From: Arthrobacter sp. 24S4-2
Lineage (GTDB): Bacteria; Actinomycetota; Actinomycetes; Actinomycetales; Micrococcaceae
Assembly (NCBI RefSeq): GCF_005280255.1
Contig: NZ_CP040018.1
Location: forward strand, 4,898,001 to 4,962,000
Length of the DNA: 64,000 bases
Reading direction: 5' to 3'
The notes under the pieces were generated by a model. It had not been told where the DNA came from. It was given only the letters and a program-made list of their open reading frames with translations, and ran no database searches. Positions within the stretch are counted from its first letter, which is position 1. Each line of letters starts with the position of its first letter. Of the stretch, positions 8,739 to 16,151 are shown piece by piece. Position numbers and translations under genes: made by a program.

Positions 8739-9362
8739 ATGGGACTCATCCATATCGACCTGTTCACCACGCTCGACGGCGTCGCTCAGGCGCCCGGCGG
8801 GCCGGAAGAGGACACTGACGACGGTTTCGCGTTTGGCGGCTGGCAGGCACCCCTCATCGACGAGGTCGTCGGCGAGCAGGTCGACTCCGGGATGGCGGGG
8901 ATGGACGCGCTGCTGCTTGGGCGCCGGACCTACGACATTTTCGCCTCCTACTGGCCGCACGCGGACGGGGGCATCGCGCGGCTGTTCAACCGCCTCCCGA
9001 AGTACGTGGCCTCGCGCCAGACGCCCACCCTGGAGTGGGCCGACTCCACACTGCTCGGTCCTGATGTCGTCGCCGCCGTGCGCGAACTGCGCGAGCGGCA
9101 CGCGAACATCCACGTCATCGGCAGTCTCGACTTCGTGCAGACCCTGTTCGCCGAACGGCTCTTCGACCGGCTCACGCTCTGGGTGTATCCGATCCTCCTC
9201 GGCAGTGGAAAGAAGGTCTTCGCCGACGGGGTGGTTCCGACAAACCTCAGGCTCATCGAGCCGGTTGTCGCCTCACCGAAAGGTGCGGTGCTGCAACGCT
9301 ATGCGCTGGCCGATGGCACGCCCCGCGTCGGCGACATGTCAGCCGTCGACCAGGAGGGCTAG
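8739..9362 (+). CDS. RibD C-terminal / dihydrofolate-reductase-like family protein
   Basis: 207 residues from the ATG at 8739, which follows an AGAAGGAG ribosome site; I rejected the longer start at 8691. The opening MGLIHIDLFTTLDGVAQAPG is typical of the RibD_C domain, as are MDALLLGRRTYDIFASYWP (NADPH loop), HVIGSLDFVQTLFAERLFDR and LTLWVYPILLGSGKKVF. Such stand-alone proteins are presumed NADPH-dependent reductases of unknown substrate. Monocistronic. Confidence 0.85.
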   Translation: MGLIHIDLFTTLDGVAQAPGGPEEDTDDGFAFGGWQAPLIDEVVGEQVDSGMAGMDALLLGRRTYDIFASYWPHADGGIARLFNRLPKYVASRQTPTLEWADSTLLGPDVVAAVRELRERHANIHVIGSLDFVQTLFAERLFDRLTLWVYPILLGSGKKVFADGVVPTNLRLIEPVVASPKGAVLQRYALADGTPRVGDMSAVDQEG

Positions 9363-9410
9363 GGCGACCCAGGTCACCATGGGTAGGTCCCATCGGTTGC
9401 GGGGACGGGG

Positions 9411-10171
9411 TCAGGCCTGGTCGGTGGGCATGATCCAGAGCTCCACGACGGAGGCGTGGCGGCCGGGTGACCACGTAGGCGACGCCGTCGGCGATGTCCT
9501 CCGGCGCGAGGACCCCGGTCTGCTCGTAGAAGGGGTCGATCATCTCGCCCCGGACCTGGGGGTTGTTGTGCGAACCCAGTTCGGTGTCCACGCCGCCGGG
9601 TTCCAGGACACCGACGCGCACGTGCCGCTGGATGATTTCCTGGCGGAGGGATTCGGTGAAGCCGTTGACGCCAAACTTGGTGAGGTTGTAAACGCCGTAG
9701 CCGTTCCAGGCGACGCGGCCCGCGATCGAGCTGATGTTGACGATGTCCGCGACCCGGCGCGGGCTGTCCTCGGCTGCCTTCAGCAGGTGCGGCAGGGCGG
9801 CGTGCGTGGTGTGGAGCAGGCCCTGGACGTTGATGGCGATTATGCGGTTCCACTCCTCGGGTCGGCGCCGACCACCGGGCCCAGGAGCATCAGCCCGGCG
9901 TTGTTGACCAGGATGTCCAGCTGCCGGAGCGTTCCACGGTCTGGTCCACGGCGGCCTGCGCCTGGGCGCGGTCAGTGATGTCGGCTTCGATCACCAGGGC
10001 GGTGCCGCCGGCTTCTTCGATGTCGGCGGCGAGGGCTTCGAGCCGGTCCCGGCGTCGGGCCACGAGCGCAACGGAGGCGCCTAGTGCTGCGAGCTGGCTG
10101 GCTGTGGCCGCGCCGATGCCGCTGCTCGCGCCGGTGACGAGGGCGGCGGTTCCGGTCAGTTTCGATGTCAT
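9411..10171 (-). pseudogene. Short-chain dehydrogenase/reductase with three frameshifts
   Basis: The full SDR can be followed but changes frame three times. 10171 to about 9925 gives MTSKLTGTAALVTGASSGIG with the TGxxxGxG cofactor loop. Near 9925 the frame moves, giving LDILVNNAGLMLLGP. Near 9867 it moves again, giving NISSIAGRVAWNGYGVYNLT then KFGVNGFTES (YxxxK) through to VAYVVTRP. Near 9456 it moves a third time to end ELWIMPTDQA at 9411. Each shift fits loss of one or two G/C bases in short runs, so either the gene is dead or the assembly has indels here. An intact gene would encode a ~255-residue NAD(P)-dependent reductase. Confidence 0.75.
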
Positions 10172-10300
10172 GGCTGGGTTCTCCTCAATGTGTAGGTGCC
10201 GGTTTTTGGGCAGCCGGAAGCCGTTTGCGTCCAGCGGGTACCGCTGGTGGGGCTGGCGGACGACGGCGGGACCTCCCGCCGTCGTCCGTTTGCGTAGGTG

Positions 10301-11185
10301 TCAGGCGTCCTGGTGGGCGAGGTTGCTGGACAGCTCGCGGTGGGCGTCGGCCTGGTCGCGGAGCTCGGTAGCCCGGGTCTCGAAAACTCCGACGGCATCG
10401 GCACCCGCAGCGAACCGCAGCGGCGGCTCCTCCAGTTCGGCCAGCTGGATCAGGGCATCGGCGAGCTTGGCAGGATCCCCGCCCTGAAGGCCGTTCATGC
10501 CCTTCCAGGCGGTGACGGTCTGCTCGGTGCGTTCGGCGTAATCCCCGATAGTGGATTCGGCGTAGCGGGTGGATTCCGGGGTGAGCAGCTCGGTGCGGAA
10601 GAACCCAGGTTCCACGATCATGGTGCGGATTCCGAACGGGGCGACCTCGGGAGCCAGGGACTCGGCCCAGCCCTCAACCCCGAACTTCGATGCTGCGTAT
10701 GCGGTGAGGAATTCCCCGCCTGCGATTCCGGCGGTGGAGGAGATCGTGACCACCAGGCCCGAGCGCTGCGCCCGCAGGACCGGCAAGGCCGCGCGGGTAA
10801 CGTTCATGGGCCCGAACATGGTGGTTTCGATCTGCGCCCGGAAGTCCTCCGGGGTGATTTCCTCGAAGAACCCGGCGTAGAAGTTGCCGGCGTTGTTCAC
10901 GAGCACGTCGATCCGGCCGAACCGCTCGACGGCGGCACGCACGGCCGCTTCCGCCGCGGCGGGGTCGGTGACGTCGAGCTTCACGGCCAGCAGGTTCTCG
11001 TTTTCGCCCACGGCCTGGGCGACTTTTTCCGGGTTGCGGCCGCTGGCCACCACCGCGTGGCCGGCGGCCAGGGCCGCCTTCGCGATGTCGGTTCCCATGC
11101 CGCGGCCGGCGCCGGTGATGAACCAGACCTTCTTGTTTTTGTTCTGCTCAGTGGTTTCCTGCCCAGTGGTTTCTTGCTCAGTCAT
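10301..11185 (-). CDS. SDR family oxidoreductase
   Basis: 294 residues from ATG 11185 (MTEQETTGQETTEQNKNKKV). It has the NAD(P) loop TGAGRGMG near residue 25, DVTDPAAAE, LVNNAGNF, the catalytic Ser in TISSTAGIAGGEF, and YAASK. It is a classical SDR acting on an unknown alcohol or ketone in the cytoplasm. The N-terminal 20 residues are a Q/E/T/N/K-rich leader encoded by a near-duplicate of GAAACCACTG-like units. Its start lies 8 bases inside the end of the upstream MmyB-type regulator gene, so the two form an operon. Confidence 0.85.
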   Translation of the reverse strand: MTEQETTGQETTEQNKNKKVWFITGAGRGMGTDIAKAALAAGHAVVASGRNPEKVAQAVGENENLLAVKLDVTDPAAAEAAVRAAVERFGRIDVLVNNAGNFYAGFFEEITPEDFRAQIETTMFGPMNVTRAALPVLRAQRSGLVVTISSTAGIAGGEFLTAYAASKFGVEGWAESLAPEVAPFGIRTMIVEPGFFRTELLTPESTRYAESTIGDYAERTEQTVTAWKGMNGLQGGDPAKLADALIQLAELEEPPLRFAAGADAVGVFETRATELRDQADAHRELSSNLAHQDA

Positions 11186-12164
11186 GTGAAGGTTCTGTCT
11201 TTCCCTTAGGTGTTCCTGGCTGCGCGTGGGCGCGTGCCTCCCGGACGGTGGATCCGCCGGCAGGTTTGCCGGCGGTGGTTGTTTCGGGAGGCGATGCCGC
11301 CCAGCTGGCGAGGAACGCCAGTGCGTTTCCGGACGCGGAGCCCGGCTCAGCGGTGAAGGTGAACAGGGTCTGGCCCTCATCGCCGGGAAGGTGAAGCGTC
11401 TCGTACTGCAGGGACAGGTCCCCGGCGACCAGGTGGTGGAAGCGCTTGGTCCCCGTGGTGTGGATCCGCACGTCGTGCCCGGCCCACAACTCGGCGAACA
11501 GCCCGCTGCGCATGGTCAGCTCCCCGACCAGTTCGTTCAGCGCCCGGTCATGCGGGTTCCGCCCCGCTTCCAGGCGCAGCATCGCAACCGTGGTGGCAGC
11601 GATGGCACGCCAATCGGGGTAGAAGTCCGCAGCGCCCGGATCGAGGAAGAGGTAGCGCGCCTGGTTCGGCAGCCGGACCGGAGTGCCCGGCCCCGACGCT
11701 GCGGCGAAGTTGAACACTGGCCCATACAGCGCACGGCCCAGCAGGTTCGCGGCCAGCACGTCGGAACGGCCGTTCTGCACCATGGCGGCGACTCCGGTCA
11801 TGCCGTCCAGCAGACGCAGCACGCCGGGACGGACGCGCTGCTGCGCCGGCCGGCGCGGTGCCCGGGGTGACGGCATGTTGGCCGTGCGCGCCAGGTCCAT
11901 CAGGTGCGCCCGCTCGGCCTCGTCCAGCTGGAGGGCAGAAGCCACAGCCTCCAGGACCGAATCCGAGACGCCGCGGATGCTGCCGCGTTCCAGCCGCGTG
12001 TAGTAGTCCGTGCTCACCCCCGCGAGCTGCGCTACTTCCTCACGGCGCAGGCCCGGCACACGCCGCAGCTCCCCGTAGCTGGGGATGCCCGCCTGCTCCG
12101 GGCCGAGCTTGGCGCGCCGTGAGATCAGGAACTCACGGATTTCCTCTTTTCTGTCCACATCCAC
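11178..12164 (-). CDS. XRE/MmyB-like transcriptional regulator
   Basis: About 328 residues. The N-terminal HTH (EIREFLISRRAKLGPEQAGI then LRREEVAQLAGVSTDYYTRL and ERGSIRGVSDSVLEAVASAL) is followed by the MmyB-like ligand-binding domain (LLDGMTGVAAMVQNGRSDVL, AANLLGRALYGPVF). It ends with WAGHDVRIHTTGTKRFHHLV and LHLPGDEGQTLFTFTAEPGS. These regulators are thought to bind fatty-acid-like ligands and usually control an adjacent oxidoreductase, here the SDR gene that overlaps its 3' end. The start is uncertain; GTG 12164 (MDVDRKEEIREF) is preferred and longer openings look non-coding. Confidence 0.85.
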   Translation of the reverse strand: MDVDRKEEIREFLISRRAKLGPEQAGIPSYGELRRVPGLRREEVAQLAGVSTDYYTRLERGSIRGVSDSVLEAVASALQLDEAERAHLMDLARTANMPSPRAPRRPAQQRVRPGVLRLLDGMTGVAAMVQNGRSDVLAANLLGRALYGPVFNFAAASGPGTPVRLPNQARYLFLDPGAADFYPDWRAIAATTVAMLRLEAGRNPHDRALNELVGELTMRSGLFAELWAGHDVRIHTTGTKRFHHLVAGDLSLQYETLHLPGDEGQTLFTFTAEPGSASGNALAFLASWAASPPETTTAGKPAGGSTVREARAHAQPGTPKGKTEPSHD

Positions 12165-12331
12165 CACGCTACGCAGGCCTGGGGTCCGGTGGCAGTGTCT
12201 ATCAGACACCCCCAACGCGCGGAAAAAACAGACAACGGCTGGCCTGTGGAAGCACCTCTCCGGGGCGCGGGTTGGGATGTCCCCCCCACCCGGTGGCACC
12301 GGACTTTCCAGGCCAGCGGTAGGCTCAGAAA

Positions 12332-12688
12332 ATGATTGGACGCGTTGATGAGGTCGTAGTGGATTGCCAAAGCCCGGCCGCACTTGCGGAGTTCTGGTCC
12401 TCGGTCCTCGGTGGCGAACCAGTGCATCGAAGCGATGCGTGGTCCTTCATCGATCCGCCGGGATGGACGCGGCTGGCCTTCCAACGAGTGCCCGAGAACA
12501 AACAAGGGAAAAACCGGCTCCACATAGACGTGCACGTGGAGGACGTGCCGGCAGCCTCTGACGCAGCCGAAGCCCTTGGAGCTGTCAGGATCGGCAAGAT
12601 CCACATAGATAGTGTGGGCACGTTCCAAGTGCTCCAGGATCCGGAAGGCAACGAATGGTGCGTCGTGCGCGCAGCTACAGGCGGGTGA
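12332..12688 (+). CDS. VOC superfamily (glyoxalase-like) protein
   Basis: 118 residues. It has paired beta-alpha-beta-beta-beta units: VDEVVVDCQSPAALAEFWSS, WTRLAFQRVPENKQGKNRLH (the characteristic K-N-R-L-H block) and LQDPEGNEWCVV at the C-terminus. Such single-domain VOC proteins act as dimers in metal-dependent catalysis or drug binding; the substrate is unknown. It is one of three VOC genes within 4 kb (see 13790-14149 and 15578-16000), but the three are not adjacent. Confidence 0.82.
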   Translation: MIGRVDEVVVDCQSPAALAEFWSSVLGGEPVHRSDAWSFIDPPGWTRLAFQRVPENKQGKNRLHIDVHVEDVPAASDAAEALGAVRIGKIHIDSVGTFQVLQDPEGNEWCVVRAATGG

Positions 12689-12725
12689 CTACCTCTTGGG
12701 GTCGGGTCCAACCCGGCCGGCAGCC

Positions 12726-13646
12726 CTAGCCGCCGAGCACCACGTTGACCGGCGGCTCCCCCGCGAGCATGAGGTCGATCTGCCGCTGCAGCAGCCGGCC
12801 CATCCGCGGCCGCATCGCGGAGCTGGCTCCGCCCACGTGCGGGGTGATGATGACGCCGGGCGTTCCCCACAGCGGGTGGTCCTTGGGCAGCGGTTCGGGA
12901 TCCGTCACGTCCAGCGCGGCGCGGATCCGTCCCGAGGCGGTGTGGCGGACCAGTGCTTCCGTGTCCGCCACCGGTCCCCTGGCAACGTTGACCAGCAGCG
13001 CGCCATCGGGCATTGCAGCCAGGAACGTGTCGTCGATCAGGTGATGCGTGGCGTCGCTGAGCGGGACGCCGACCACCACAATGTCGTGCTCGGGCAGCAG
13101 CTCCGGCAGCTCGGCGATTCCGTGGATGACGCCGCTCTCATCGGTCCGCCGCCGGCTGGCCACGCGCGTTACGCTCGTTTCGAACGGGATGAGCCGCTGC
13201 TCGATCGCCTTGCCCACGCCGCCGTAGCCCACGATGAGGACGCGGCGGTCAGCGAGGCTGGCGGTGGGCCGGGCTTCCCAGAGGCCCTCCTGCTGGTTCC
13301 GGATAAGCCGCGGAAGCTCCCGCTGGCTGGCCAGGATCATGGCGAGGACCAGTTCCGCGGTGGAGGTTTCGTGCACGCCGGCTGCATTAGCAAACAGCCG
13401 GCCGGCCGGAAGCGAGTCCGCCACGCCGTCGTACCCGATCGACTGGCTCTGCACCAGGGCAGTGCCCACAGCCTCAAGGTTCCGGAGGACGCGCGTCCCG
13501 CCCATGTACGGCGGGACCACGATGTCGATCTGATGCTGCGGCGGCTCGCCCGTGAAGTCCCACTCAAGAACAGTGACATCCGGGTGCGGCGTCAGGTATT
13601 CACGAAGTAGCGCGTCCGGCAGGCTGACTGTGATCTTCCGGGTCAT
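12726..13646 (-). CDS. D-isomer-specific 2-hydroxyacid dehydrogenase
   Basis: 306 residues. The Rossmann loop VLIVGYGGVGKAIEQRL sits mid-protein. The catalytic triad region is recognisable: Arg in VNVARGPVADTEAL, the acidic residue in LDVTDPEPLPKDHPLW, and His in ITPHVGGASSAM. It reduces a 2-keto acid (glyoxylate/hydroxypyruvate type) or oxidises the D-hydroxy acid with NAD(P)H. It stands alone, converging with the VOC gene at 12332-12688. Substrate choice cannot be made from sequence. Confidence 0.88.
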   Translation of the reverse strand: MTRKITVSLPDALLREYLTPHPDVTVLEWDFTGEPPQHQIDIVVPPYMGGTRVLRNLEAVGTALVQSQSIGYDGVADSLPAGRLFANAAGVHETSTAELVLAMILASQRELPRLIRNQQEGLWEARPTASLADRRVLIVGYGGVGKAIEQRLIPFETSVTRVASRRRTDESGVIHGIAELPELLPEHDIVVVGVPLSDATHHLIDDTFLAAMPDGALLVNVARGPVADTEALVRHTASGRIRAALDVTDPEPLPKDHPLWGTPGVIITPHVGGASSAMRPRMGRLLQRQIDLMLAGEPPVNVVLGG

Positions 13647-13789
13647 GATTCTCCAACTGCTCCGTCGGCTCGGGGCAGGGGGACGCCACGGAAGCGCCGC
13701 CTGCCGGGAGGGTTATTTGCTGCCAGCCTAATGGAGGGACGCCATCCAACAGCGTTGCAGGGCGGATTGCGTCGGTGTACCTTGGCCGG

Positions 13790-14149
13790 ATGCTGAGCAT
13801 TGGCTCGATCGTGATCCGCGTTGACAACCTCCAGCTCCAGATGGCCTTTTGGCAGACCGCCCTTGGATTCGAGCCACGGCACGAACCGGAGGACGATTTC
13901 GTGATCCTGCAGCCCCAGGGCGGTGTGGGCACCTGCATCTCGCTGGACCGCGTCCCGTCCTCCGTGCACGTCCCGCCCCGCATCCACCTGGACCTGTACA
14001 CGGAGGACCAGGCCGGCGAGGTGGAGCGGCTCCTTGGCCTGGGCGCCACCCGCGTCGAGTGGAGCAAACGGCCCGCAGATGCTGACTACGTGATCATGGC
14101 CGACCCCGAGGGCAACCGTTTCTGCGTCATCGACACCGCGGGCCGCTAA
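13790..14149 (+). CDS. VOC family protein (bleomycin-resistance-like)
   Basis: 119 residues from ATG 13790 (MLSIGSIVIRVDNLQLQMAF). It shows the VOC pattern: IVIRVDNLQLQMAFWQTALG, then FVILQPQGGVGTCISLD, HVPPRIHLDLYTEDQAGEVE and YVIMADPEGNRFCVID. The 3' end overlaps the convergent HxlR gene by 4 bases. The substrate is unknown. Confidence 0.82.
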   Translation: MLSIGSIVIRVDNLQLQMAFWQTALGFEPRHEPEDDFVILQPQGGVGTCISLDRVPSSVHVPPRIHLDLYTEDQAGEVERLLGLGATRVEWSKRPADADYVIMADPEGNRFCVIDTAGR

Positions 14150-14556
14150 CCGGCGCTGGAGCACCGCCGGCTGTCGTAGTCCCCGCGGGCTTCCTCCACC
14201 TGGTCCATGTTGCCGTCCGCCCACTCCTTCATACCGTGGATGACGCCCAGGAGCGAGTGTCCCAGCGGCGTGAGCTCGTAGTCCGTGCGCACGGGAACCG
14301 ACAGGGTGAGCAGGCGGGTGACGACGCCGTCGCGTTCCAGCGAGCGCAGCGTGGACGTGAGCATCTTTTGGCTGGCCCCCGGAATCCGCCGGCGCAGCTG
14401 GCTGTGCCGAAGCTCCCCTTCCGCCAGCTCCAGCATCACCAGTGTGACCCACTTGCTGCTGATCGCTTCGAGGAGTTGGCGGGCCGGGCACAGGTCCAGT
14501 CCGTCCGTGTACCGCGCCTGTGCTTCCAGCCGTTTTTGGTCCGCCGTGAGAGTCAT
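14146..14556 (-). CDS. HxlR family transcriptional regulator
   Basis: 136 residues from ATG 14556. A winged helix-turn-helix of the HxlR/MarR-like type is evident: LCPARQLLEAISSKWVTLVM, GELRHSQLRRRIPGASQKML, TSTLRSLERDGVVTRL and the wing DYELTPLGHSLL. The Cys in the CPARQLL segment is often the redox or electrophile sensor of this family. It is divergent from the azoreductase-like gene at 14865, the usual arrangement for thiol- or quinone-stress regulators (compare YodB/AzoR1 and HypR). I infer it represses that gene. Confidence 0.88.
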   Translation of the reverse strand: MTLTADQKRLEAQARYTDGLDLCPARQLLEAISSKWVTLVMLELAEGELRHSQLRRRIPGASQKMLTSTLRSLERDGVVTRLLTLSVPVRTDYELTPLGHSLLGVIHGMKEWADGNMDQVEEARGDYDSRRCSSAG

Positions 14557-14569
14557 CGCAGAAAGGTCC

Positions 14570-14608
14570 CCTGTGCCATTGTCCTGTGCCATTGTCCTGT
14601 GCGGTTGT
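14570..14608. repeat. Three tandem 13-bp units upstream of the HxlR gene
   Basis: CCTGTGCCATTGT is repeated exactly at 14570-14582 and 14583-14595; a third unit, 14596-14608, differs at two positions (CCTGTGCGGTTGT). They lie directly upstream of the HxlR start, in the 308-base divergent spacer. They could be a regulator-binding array or simply slippage-generated repeats. Confidence 0.55.
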
Positions 14609-14864
14609 TCTTTTACCGTGCCGCGGCACCAGCCTAGTGAGGCGGCGCCGAGGGCGCCCGTCAGTGTGTCACGGTTGCAGCAACGGCCGGTAACAAAACG
14701 TGGAGGAGGCACTTCAAAGTTCCCTAGGCAGATCAAAGTGCGTTCTTCCGCCACCACGGCATGGCCCGGAAGGATCGGAACAGCGGACCTGACCATTCGC
14801 AGCGCACACATGCGCAGCAGAACACGGGTGCAGCCGCCCGAAACAACCTGACGAAAGGCCACCC

Positions 14865-15596
14865 ATGCCCAGAATCCTCCATGTCAACGCCTCCCCCCGC
14901 GGGGACCACAGCGATTCACTGCTGCTTGCACGCCACTTCATCTCCGAAGCCCAGGCGGCCGGCGCCGACATTGAAGGCGACGCCAGCGGGGAAGGCGGTT
15001 TGGAGCTCGAAACCCTGAACCTGTTCGACGACGGCGCCCTGCCCGAGTTCGGCACCACCGCCGCGGCGGCCAAGATGGCTGTGTTCTCCGGGCAGGAGCA
15101 GACTCCGGAACAGCTGAAGGCCTGGGCCGATGCCCGCGCTGTGTTTGACCGCTTCGCTGCAGCCGACGCCTACATCTTCAACATTCCGATGTGGAACGCA
15201 GGCGTGCCGTACGTCCTGAAGCAGTGGATAGACATCGTCACCCAGCCGGGCTGGAGCTTCGGTTTCGACCCCGCTGCCGGCTACACCGGGCTCCTGGCAG
15301 GAAAGCACGCCCTGGCCATCCACACGAGCGGCGTCTACTCCCCCGGTGTCGCACCCGCCTTCGGCCAGGACTTCAGCAGCACCTTCTTCGCGGACTGGCT
15401 GCGCTTCGTGGGCATCACGGACGCCACGCATGTCCGCTTCGCGCCCACGGTGCTGAACCCCGACGTCGACGGCTCCCGCCGGGAAGCCGAAGCGGAACTG
15501 GCGAGGCACGCCGACGGCTTTGCCGCCCGGCTCCGCGCGACTGACCTCCGCGCGACTGACCTCTGCGCGACTGACCTTCAGCCGGTGGGCGGCTGA
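14865..15596 (+). CDS. FMN-dependent NADH-azoreductase / quinone reductase (AzoR-like flavodoxin fold)
   Basis: 243 residues. The flavodoxin-like FMN loop is MPRILHVNASPRGDHSDSLL. The FMN/quinone region PMWNAGVPYVLKQWIDIVTQ follows, then GFDPAAGYTGLLAGKHALAI and FVGITDATHVRF. This subgroup reduces quinones or azo compounds with two electrons from NAD(P)H. The last ~16 codons are an odd tail, three tandem copies of Leu-Arg/Cys-Ala-Thr-Asp encoded by a 15-bp DNA repeat at 15531-15575. The tail runs 19 bases into the convergent VOC gene and looks like a recent extension. The divergent HxlR regulator is the likely controller. Confidence 0.85.
   Translation: MPRILHVNASPRGDHSDSLLLARHFISEAQAAGADIEGDASGEGGLELETLNLFDDGALPEFGTTAAAAKMAVFSGQEQTPEQLKAWADARAVFDRFAAADAYIFNIPMWNAGVPYVLKQWIDIVTQPGWSFGFDPAAGYTGLLAGKHALAIHTSGVYSPGVAPAFGQDFSSTFFADWLRFVGITDATHVRFAPTVLNPDVDGSRREAEAELARHADGFAARLRATDLRATDLCATDLQPVGG
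15531..15575. repeat. 15-bp tandem repeat (3 copies) in the azoreductase C-terminus
   Basis: CTCCGCGCGACTGAC occurs at 15531-15545 and 15546-15560, with one mismatch (CTCTGCGCGACTGAC) at 15561-15575. The unit is a multiple of three, so it adds five residues per copy without changing frame. Confidence 0.8.
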
Positions 15597-16000
15597 GTTT
15601 CCGTGGTCGCGGTGCCTGACCCGGTGTCAGTGCGGGCTTCTTGCAAGGTACGAGCGAGCAGGCAGAACTCGTTGCCTTCGGGATCACTGAGAACAACCCA
15701 CGTTGCGTCGGGCCCTTGGCCCACGTCTGTGCGTCGCGCGCCCAGGCCCAGGAGTCGCTCAAGCTCGTCGGCTGTCGATGTGCCGTCGGCGCGGAGATCC
15801 AGATGCAGTCGGTTCTTGACGGACTTGTTCTCCGGCACCGGCACCACGTCGATTGTGGGCCATGAGCCGTCTGGTGGCGCAATGCTGATGACACCGTCGT
15901 CCTCGTCCACCACGTACCAGCCGAGGATGTTGCACCAGAAGTCGGCGACCACGCGCGGCCGCACGGCGTCGATGGCGATGACCGCTATACGACTGGACAT
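15578..16000 (-). CDS. VOC family protein (glyoxalase-like)
   Basis: 140 residues starting MSSRIAVIAIDAVRPRVVAD. It has DFWCNILGWYVVDEDDGVIS, the K-N-R-L-H-L-D-L block (ENKSVKNRLHLDLRAD) and WVVLSDPEGNEFCLLART: two VOC half-modules in a typical two-fold arrangement. It is convergent with, and overlaps by 19 bases, the azoreductase-like gene. A ribosome site (GGATGGTGCC) is weak. The substrate is unknown. Confidence 0.82.
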   Translation of the reverse strand: MSSRIAVIAIDAVRPRVVADFWCNILGWYVVDEDDGVISIAPPDGSWPTIDVVPVPENKSVKNRLHLDLRADGTSTADELERLLGLGARRTDVGQGPDATWVVLSDPEGNEFCLLARTLQEARTDTGSGTATTETQPPTG

Positions 16001-16082
16001 GGCACCATCCTATGCGGGCTCTGGGGCTGGCCGTGAACCTGAGCGCGGGTCTGGTCTCGGCACCCGGCCCGGAGACTGCGGG

Positions 16083-16135
16083 AACGGCGGAAGCCGGGGT
16101 CGGCAGACAATACCGACCACGGCTTCCGCCGTTTT
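16083..16135. terminator. Strong hairpin terminator between dctA and the VOC gene
   Basis: CGGCGGAAGCCG (16085-16096) pairs with CGGCTTCCGCCG (16120-16131), extended inside by GTCGG/CCGAC. A TTTT run follows on the plus strand and two A residues precede it. It sits just beyond the 3' end of the minus-strand transporter gene, so it probably insulates that gene from the VOC gene downstream. Confidence 0.75.
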
Positions 16136-16151
16136 ACCCCAGCCAACCGTT

